A stretch of DNA of 64,000 bases, from assembly GCA_963693005.1 (NCBI GenBank), contig OY843726.1:186001-250000 (forward strand), read 5' to 3'. Below, piece after piece: positions 59,301-64,000 of this stretch (positions are counted from its first letter, which is position 1; each line of letters starts with the position of its first letter). The notes below the pieces were generated by a model, which saw only the letters and a list, made by a program, of their open reading frames with translations, was not told the DNA's origin and ran no database searches. The position numbers and the translations under genes were made by a program. The DNA is from Bodonicaedibacter sp963693005. Lineage in GTDB: Bacteria > Pseudomonadota > Alphaproteobacteria > UBA6184.

Positions 59301-60980
59301 TTATAGCCCTGCACGACCTCTTCGACGAGAAAACATTTCCAGCAAAAACAACACCAAGATAGACACCCCAAACAACCACTCTAGCCAATTTGGGCAAAAA
59401 TTAACCAGCCGTCGAAATACTGTTGATGGCAATGGTTTTTCAACACGCAGTTCCTGGGTGTTGGACGCTCTAGAGTAAGAATACTTACCCAAAGGAGAAA
59501 TGTATCCCGACAACCCACTATTAGCGACCCTAACCATAGGAATTCCTTCTTCAATTGCACGAAACGCATGAGATATAAACTGTTGTTCTTTACCATTTTC
59601 ACTAAACCAAACATCATTAGTTCCCGTCACTAACAAATCGGGTCGCTCATTTGTATTTAAAATCTTCCTTGAAAACGATCCTTCATAACAAATGACAGGC
59701 TTAATTTTATAGCCCCCCTCCAACATAATCATTTCCTGAGTTGAGCTACCTCGACCAAAGTCATCTAAAGCTCTAATCTTAAAAAAAGCTGTGAGCGGCT
59801 TCAGAAACGAGGGCATAAACTCCCCAAAGGGCGCCAAAAAACGCTTTTTATAAGCATAACTCACACCATGGTCCGGATGAAATGCAAATAAAGCATTATA
59901 CGCATAAGAATCACCAGTCTCTCTCAAGACTCCTCCAGCCAAAAGTGTTGCTTGTCGCGGCATCTCTCTTTCCAAATAACTCATTACTCCTGAGTGTGAA
60001 AACTCATACTTTTCACCTAGTTTTAACAATTGAAACTCCATAACTGTTTCTGGCCAAACAATTATATTAACGGAACTTGAAAGGTTCTTCTTAGAGGCTT
60101 CAACTAACTCTTTCAGGTGCCCCACTCGACTATTTAAGGATTTGTATTTATCTTGCTGCCGCCAATCTGTTGGCACCAGACGCACTTCACCAGACACTAA
60201 ATCAAGTGATGTATTTGATACCCTCGCTCCGCCCCATATAGAAAGTGCAACAAAAACACCTCCACTTAGTAAAAACGCTAATAAATGGTGTAGTGGAGGA
60301 AAAAAACCTTCAATTGCTTCTCCATTCGCAATCACTGCATCCGAACTCAAACTTCGCTTCCCTAGAAAATAAAATCCACAGGAAAGCATATACTGCACAA
60401 AATGTGGGAAATATCGCGAATATCCATCACATTTGATTTGCCCCAAAGAAAAACCTATGAATACGGTTAAAAACGATAGTCCGTACACCCCAAACAAAGA
60501 GGCACTTTGCGCCATATAACCATGTGAGAACCATACCGTCCCCAATTGTCCAAGTGGCAGAGAAGGAATGCACTCACATCGCAAAAACTCAACAAAAGCA
60601 ACGGCCAAACTTAGTGAAACAACTCGCCGAATACCGTCAGTTTTAACTAAACTCCCAACCCAACCAACGACAAGAAAATATAACGAAAACATGGCTGGAA
60701 CTGTAACGTAAGATATCGGATATAAATGGGTATATACCTCGCCAAACGCCATTAACGGCGTACTAACCCAAGCATGACTATATACAAAAAAACCATACCC
60801 GAACAAATATGATCCAAACAAAGAAAACCCTAATTTTTCCTTAAGTAAATTAAGAGCAGAGTAGAAAAAAGACAAAGCAAAAACTAACAAGAATGGGTTT
60901 CCATCCAAAGACAACTGAAACCCAGAAACAAAACCCAAAACTGGCAATAAAAACCAATAAAACAAATTAACTCTAGTCAT
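59301..60980 (-). CDS. lnt: apolipoprotein N-acyltransferase
   Basis: 559 residues with several N-terminal membrane segments (to about residue 260) and a C-terminal nitrilase domain. The catalytic Glu is in IIVWPETV, Lys in YKKRFLAPFGEFMP and Cys in VICYEGSF. The family Asn-Asp is in TNDVWF. It adds the third acyl chain to the N-terminal Cys of lipoproteins (such as MlaA here) at the periplasmic face of the inner membrane. It is the last gene of the miaB-phoH-ybeY-corC-lnt group, 15 bp after corC. Confidence 0.95.
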   Translation of the reverse strand: MTRVNLFYWFLLPVLGFVSGFQLSLDGNPFLLVFALSFFYSALNLLKEKLGFSLFGSYLFGYGFFVYSHAWVSTPLMAFGEVYTHLYPISYVTVPAMFSLYFLVVGWVGSLVKTDGIRRVVSLSLAVAFVEFLRCECIPSLPLGQLGTVWFSHGYMAQSASLFGVYGLSFLTVFIGFSLGQIKCDGYSRYFPHFVQYMLSCGFYFLGKRSLSSDAVIANGEAIEGFFPPLHHLLAFLLSGGVFVALSIWGGARVSNTSLDLVSGEVRLVPTDWRQQDKYKSLNSRVGHLKELVEASKKNLSSSVNIIVWPETVMEFQLLKLGEKYEFSHSGVMSYLEREMPRQATLLAGGVLRETGDSYAYNALFAFHPDHGVSYAYKKRFLAPFGEFMPSFLKPLTAFFKIRALDDFGRGSSTQEMIMLEGGYKIKPVICYEGSFSRKILNTNERPDLLVTGTNDVWFSENGKEQQFISHAFRAIEEGIPMVRVANSGLSGYISPLGKYSYSRASNTQELRVEKPLPSTVFRRLVNFCPNWLEWLFGVSILVLFLLEMFSRRRGRAGL

Positions 60981-60995
60981 AAAAACTAACGTAAC

Positions 60996-61835
60996 CTAGT
61001 CCACTACTTTTGGCAAGTTACGAACCATTAGCGTTTTAATAAATCTAGCATTACAGTCAACAACCTGAAATTCTACCCCTGAAGCATGTTTCACAATTTC
61101 ATTACGGGCAGGAATATGTCCTGCTAAAAAGAACACCAAACCACCCAAAGTATCAATATCTTCATCTTTTAAATCTGGAGAAAACAACTCTCCGTATTGG
61201 TCTTCAAAATCTTCTAGCCTAACTCTGGCGCCGACTAAAATTGCGCCATTTTCCTGCTCAACAATTGCATTAGTTGATAACTCTCGTTCTGTTTCTTCTA
61301 ACCGACCAATTACCTTTTCAACAATATCCTCTGCTGTAATAATCCCATCAACTCCGCCATACTCATCCGCAATCAAGGCTATACGTTGTCCACGCAACCG
61401 CATTTTATGTAAAACATCTAAAATAGACGTGCTAGGGGCAACCACCATCGCTTCATTCACATACTCTCTCAATACAAATGTATCTAACTTACCTGCATTT
61501 TTAATAAGGTCCCTAGCTGCAAAAAAACCAATTAAATTATCCAGGCTTGTGCGATACACCGGATAGTAGGAGTGGGGGCACTCAACTAAAGTTTTCGTGA
61601 TATCTGAAGGACTTGACGTCACCTCAAAAGCAACAATATCTGCCCTAGGAACTGCAACATCTGTTGCTGTTAAATTATAAACCTCTAGCATGTGAGATGC
61701 GATTTCTCTACGCTCGTCTCCCATTAGCGGTTGTAATGCAGACACTTCAAGAGCATGTTTTTTGCTAAAACACACAGTTAAAAAACGTTTAAACAGTGAC
61801 GGAGGTTCTTCAGGGGAGGATTGGAGAAGGCTCAT
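60996..61835 (-). CDS. CorC/TlyC-family CBS-domain protein
   Basis: 279 residues, soluble. Two CBS domains (about 58-190): TDVAVPRADIVAFEV with the M-x-P-R-x-D-I pattern, HSYYPVYRTSLDNLIGFF, then ALIADEYGGVDGIITAEDIVEKVIG, a hallmark of the family. The C-terminal transporter-associated domain (CorC_HlyC) follows with GARVRLEDFED. These proteins were linked to Mg/Co efflux, and bind AMP/ATP. The missing N-terminal membrane part is normal in this group. It overlaps ybeY by 4 bp. Confidence 0.93.
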   Translation of the reverse strand: MSLLQSSPEEPPSLFKRFLTVCFSKKHALEVSALQPLMGDERREIASHMLEVYNLTATDVAVPRADIVAFEVTSSPSDITKTLVECPHSYYPVYRTSLDNLIGFFAARDLIKNAGKLDTFVLREYVNEAMVVAPSTSILDVLHKMRLRGQRIALIADEYGGVDGIITAEDIVEKVIGRLEETERELSTNAIVEQENGAILVGARVRLEDFEDQYGELFSPDLKDEDIDTLGGLVFFLAGHIPARNEIVKHASGVEFQVVDCNARFIKTLMVRNLPKVVD

Positions 61836-62359
61836 ACGTGATACACCATATTTTTTGTTTGATTTTTGTAAGGATTAGAAACACCCATAGAGTTTAAAAC
61901 TGCTATCTCTATCGATTCCATTTGAGTTGCATCCTGATCAGTTTGATGATCATACCCTAACAAGTGCAACGTTCCATGAACAATAAGGTGTGCCAGGTGA
62001 TCTTTCATTGATTTATTTTGATTCGATGCTTCTAATTGAATTGTATGAATACTTAATACTATATCTCCTAACAAAAGACAACCCTCCTCGTTCTCAGTAT
62101 CGCTGAACTCCATATTTTGAGGGAATGACAAAACATTAGTTGGCTTGTTTTTTTTTCGATACGTATTATTCAGCTCTTGGATCTCTTCATCTCCAGTCAG
62201 CAGAACACTAACCTCTAATTTATTAGTGCCATTTATTCTCACTTCAGAGGAGGTTAACGTCGCAAGTATGCAATCCTGTACAATTTTACTTGGTAAGTTA
62301 GATAAAGTTGAATCCCACGCTTTTTCATTGACGCTTATATCAACAGATATGTTATCCAT
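61832..62359 (-). CDS. ybeY: endoribonuclease YbeY
   Basis: 175 residues from ATG 62359. The zinc motif is HGTLHLLGYDH (H-x3-H-x5-H), preceded by NKPTNVLSFP and LLGDIVLS, both conserved. It matures 16S rRNA 3' ends and takes part in ribosome quality control. A GTG 6 bp upstream is also possible. It overlaps the phoH stop by 8 bp. Confidence 0.94.
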   Translation of the reverse strand: MDNISVDISVNEKAWDSTLSNLPSKIVQDCILATLTSSEVRINGTNKLEVSVLLTGDEEIQELNNTYRKKNKPTNVLSFPQNMEFSDTENEEGCLLLGDIVLSIHTIQLEASNQNKSMKDHLAHLIVHGTLHLLGYDHQTDQDATQMESIEIAVLNSMGVSNPYKNQTKNMVYHV

Positions 62360-63344
62360 GCGCACCTAAATTTAAACCTTTTCGACGTTGCATCTCTTTA
62401 TCATAAGCCTTCACAATTTTGCCCACCAACTCATGACGAACAACATCTTCACTGGTAAACTCCAAGACATCAACACCATCAATATTACTTAAAATTTGAG
62501 TAGCCTCAACCAATCCTGAACGAACTCCCATTGGCAAATCTAATTGGCTCATGTCACCACACACCACCATTCGGCTTCCCTGGCCAACTCTCGTTAACAA
62601 CATTTTCATTTGAACAGAAGTTGTGTTTTGAGCCTCATCAACAACAATAAAAGAGTTCGCCAGCGTCCTCCCTCGCATAAACGCAAGTGGGGCAACTTCA
62701 ATCTCACCTAATTCTATTTTACGCGTTAGTTCCTCAGGGTTTAAAAAATCATACAGAGCATCATAAATCGGACGTAAATACGGGTCCACTTTCTCTCTCA
62801 TGTCTCCAGGCAAAAAACCCAACTTCTCTCCGGCCTCAACTGCCGGTCTTGATAAAACAATGCGCTTTACTTCTCCTGATAACAACTTAGAAACAGCGAT
62901 TGCTACTGCTATATAAGTTTTACCTGTCCCAGCAGGCCCAACACCAAAAGTCAGTTCATTTTTAAGTATTTTTTCAATATAACTCTGTTGACTAGCAGTT
63001 CTAGGCACTAACGTCTTCTTACGTGTTTTTATATGAGTCAACGAGGATACTTCAGCCAACTCTCCCTCATAATTGCGTTCGGTTCTTGCAATTGCATTCA
63101 ACAGATCATCTTCTCCAACTTGCAACCACTGCTTAGCCAAAGAATACAGGTGCAAAACAACCTTTTCTGCCTTTGAAATTTGGCTTTTTAACCCAGAAAG
63201 AAACAGCGTATTCCCACGTTGAGAAATCGAGACATCTAGCTTTTCTTCTAGTAAGTGTAAATGCGCATTTTGGGGGCCATAAACCAACCCAATTAATTGA
63301 TTGTCTTCAAGTTCAAAACTAAGCGTTTCCTCAATATCTTTCAC
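62352..63344 (-). CDS. ybeZ: PhoH-like ATPase YbeZ
   Basis: 330 residues. An N-terminal KH-like part precedes the P-loop domain with Walker A GPAGTGKT, VLSRPAVEAGEKLGFLPGD, Walker B FIVVDEAQNTT and CGDMSQLDLP. It works with YbeY in rRNA processing. The miaB gene lies 33 bp upstream, ybeY overlaps. This order is widely conserved in alphaproteobacteria and many other proteobacteria. Confidence 0.95.
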   Translation of the reverse strand: MKDIEETLSFELEDNQLIGLVYGPQNAHLHLLEEKLDVSISQRGNTLFLSGLKSQISKAEKVVLHLYSLAKQWLQVGEDDLLNAIARTERNYEGELAEVSSLTHIKTRKKTLVPRTASQQSYIEKILKNELTFGVGPAGTGKTYIAVAIAVSKLLSGEVKRIVLSRPAVEAGEKLGFLPGDMREKVDPYLRPIYDALYDFLNPEELTRKIELGEIEVAPLAFMRGRTLANSFIVVDEAQNTTSVQMKMLLTRVGQGSRMVVCGDMSQLDLPMGVRSGLVEATQILSNIDGVDVLEFTSEDVVRHELVGKIVKAYDKEMQRRKGLNLGAHG

Positions 63345-63377
63345 GCATACACCTTTAATTTATAAAATTAAAACTTA

Positions 63378-64000
63378 TTAGGCTTCATGCACTAGTTCAT
63401 TTGTAATCATTTCAGCAGCTAAGCTATTTTGCCCACCTGATAAAATTTTTACTTTCGCAATGCTACCCAATAATCGCTTCGGAGCACTCACATGCACTGA
63501 TTGCAAAAAAGGACTCTTGCCAATCAACTGCCCCTCGTGACGACCAGTTTTTTCAAACAATAGCGTCATTTCTTTACTCGCCATTTGTTGATTAAACTCT
63601 AACTGTTGCGCTCGCAATAACTCTTGCAAAGCCTGCAACCTACTATCTTTTATACCTTCATTTACTTGATTTTCCATTAACGCACCGGGCGTTCCTGGAC
63701 GAACACTGTATTTAAATGAATAAGCCTGGGCATACTTTACATCCCGCACTAACTGCATAGTATCTTCAAAATCTTGGTCCGACTCCCCCGGAAATCCCAC
63801 GATAAAATCTGATGACATGGCAATTTCTGGCTGAATCTCACGCAATTTATCAATCACTGCCCGATATTCATCCGAGGTGTGTTTGCGATTCATTTTTTGC
63901 AAAACTGAGTTTGATCCCGATTGAACAGGCAAATGTAGGTACGGCATTAGCGTCGGAATGTCTCTATGCGCAGCGTATAGCTCATCGTGCATGTCTCTTG
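63378..64000 (-). CDS. miaB: tRNA-2-methylthio-N6-dimethylallyladenosine synthase MiaB (3' part only)
   Basis: The gene enters from the right edge; about 207 C-terminal residues are seen. LMPYLHLPVQSGSNSVLQKMNRKHT is the MTTase block after the radical SAM core, followed by SSDFIVGFPGESDQDF. The last about 65 residues are a TRAM RNA-binding domain. The preceding codons (R-D at the edge) continue the frame, matching the SHPRD of MiaB. It adds the methylthio group to i6A37 of tRNAs such as the tRNA-Leu(UAA) encoded here. The N-terminal cluster Cys lie outside the window. Confidence 0.93.
   Translation of the reverse strand, partial: RDMHDELYAAHRDIPTLMPYLHLPVQSGSNSVLQKMNRKHTSDEYRAVIDKLREIQPEIAMSSDFIVGFPGESDQDFEDTMQLVRDVKYAQAYSFKYSVRPGTPGALMENQVNEGIKDSRLQALQELLRAQQLEFNQQMASKEMTLLFEKTGRHEGQLIGKSPFLQSVHVSAPKRLLGSIAKVKILSGGQNSLAAEMITNELVHEA

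Noticed and set aside
1..64000. Prophage, insertion sequence or integrated element
   Set aside because: No transposase, integrase, phage structural gene or flanking attachment repeat was seen. The tRNA-Leu gene has no adjacent partial copy that I could find.

Overview
The window is AT-rich bacterial DNA that reads as a chromosome segment of an alphaproteobacterium. The main support is the order miaB-phoH-ybeY-corC-lnt at the right end, together with a trxB-LysR pair, flgB-flgC-fliE, dnaK-dnaJ, a phasin-like protein, a DivL-like PAS kinase and possible CtrA boxes (TTAA-N7-TTAA). Many small or medium secreted proteins without a recognisable family, several decayed genes and low GC suggest a host-associated lineage (Holosporales/Rickettsiales-like). 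That placement is inference; no 16S rRNA gene is present.

Layout. 1-2.1 kb: 5' part of ruvX, then flagellar rod genes flgB-flgC-fliE and the C-terminal stub of an outer-membrane protein. 2.1-5.4 kb: dnaK-dnaJ, with a CIRCE operator and a promoter upstream. 5.6-9.8 kb: phasin-like gene, DivL-like pseudokinase, D-Ala-D-Ala carboxypeptidase. 10-16.5 kb: an MFS transporter; a five-gene minus operon (hydrolase-tyrS-bcp-cca-rhodanese); a LOG-family gene and nth. 16.5-28.3 kb: a large secreted protein of unknown function, trxB-LysR-MFS, photolyase, a repetitive secreted protein, rpmG (L33), a broken SDR gene, mlaA-mlaC, two small secreted proteins around a 64-bp perfect tandem repeat, and tgt. 28.3-33 kb: a probable outer-membrane protein with an HExxH motif, uvrA, a small secreted protein. 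33-39 kb: a 600-bp stretch without genes and then a three-gene minus operon encoding a cNMP-domain/SLC13 anion transporter, a periplasmic ABC-type binding protein and a dCache-class III adenylate cyclase. 39-47.5 kb: HAD phosphatase, tRNA-Leu(UAA), truA, two transporters, yggT, folD, rlmE, dsbA-like, pgpA, a broken secreted-protein gene and a tiny secreted protein. 47.5-58 kb: tsaE and an ABC-F ATPase, parE, acetate symporter pair, SapC-like, and accD-cutA-cyaY-ABC exporter. 58-64 kb: a deformylase remnant, a frameshifted lipoprotein gene, then lnt-corC-ybeY-phoH-miaB.

How genes work together. The strongest candidate for an undescribed system is the 33.6-38.8 kb operon. It puts a periplasmic solute-binding protein, a membrane cyclase with an extracytoplasmic sensor and a transporter with its own cyclic-nucleotide-binding-like domain in one transcription unit. 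This suggests solute sensing that controls uptake of an organic anion through a local cyclic-nucleotide signal. Three possible CtrA boxes (before flgB, before the phasin-like gene next to divL, and before the LOG gene) suggest CtrA/DivL cell-cycle control. Envelope functions recur: the MlaA/MlaC lipid pathway, Lnt, DsbA-like, PgpA, an MsbA-like exporter and many secreted proteins.

All functional calls are from reading motifs by eye. No database search was run.
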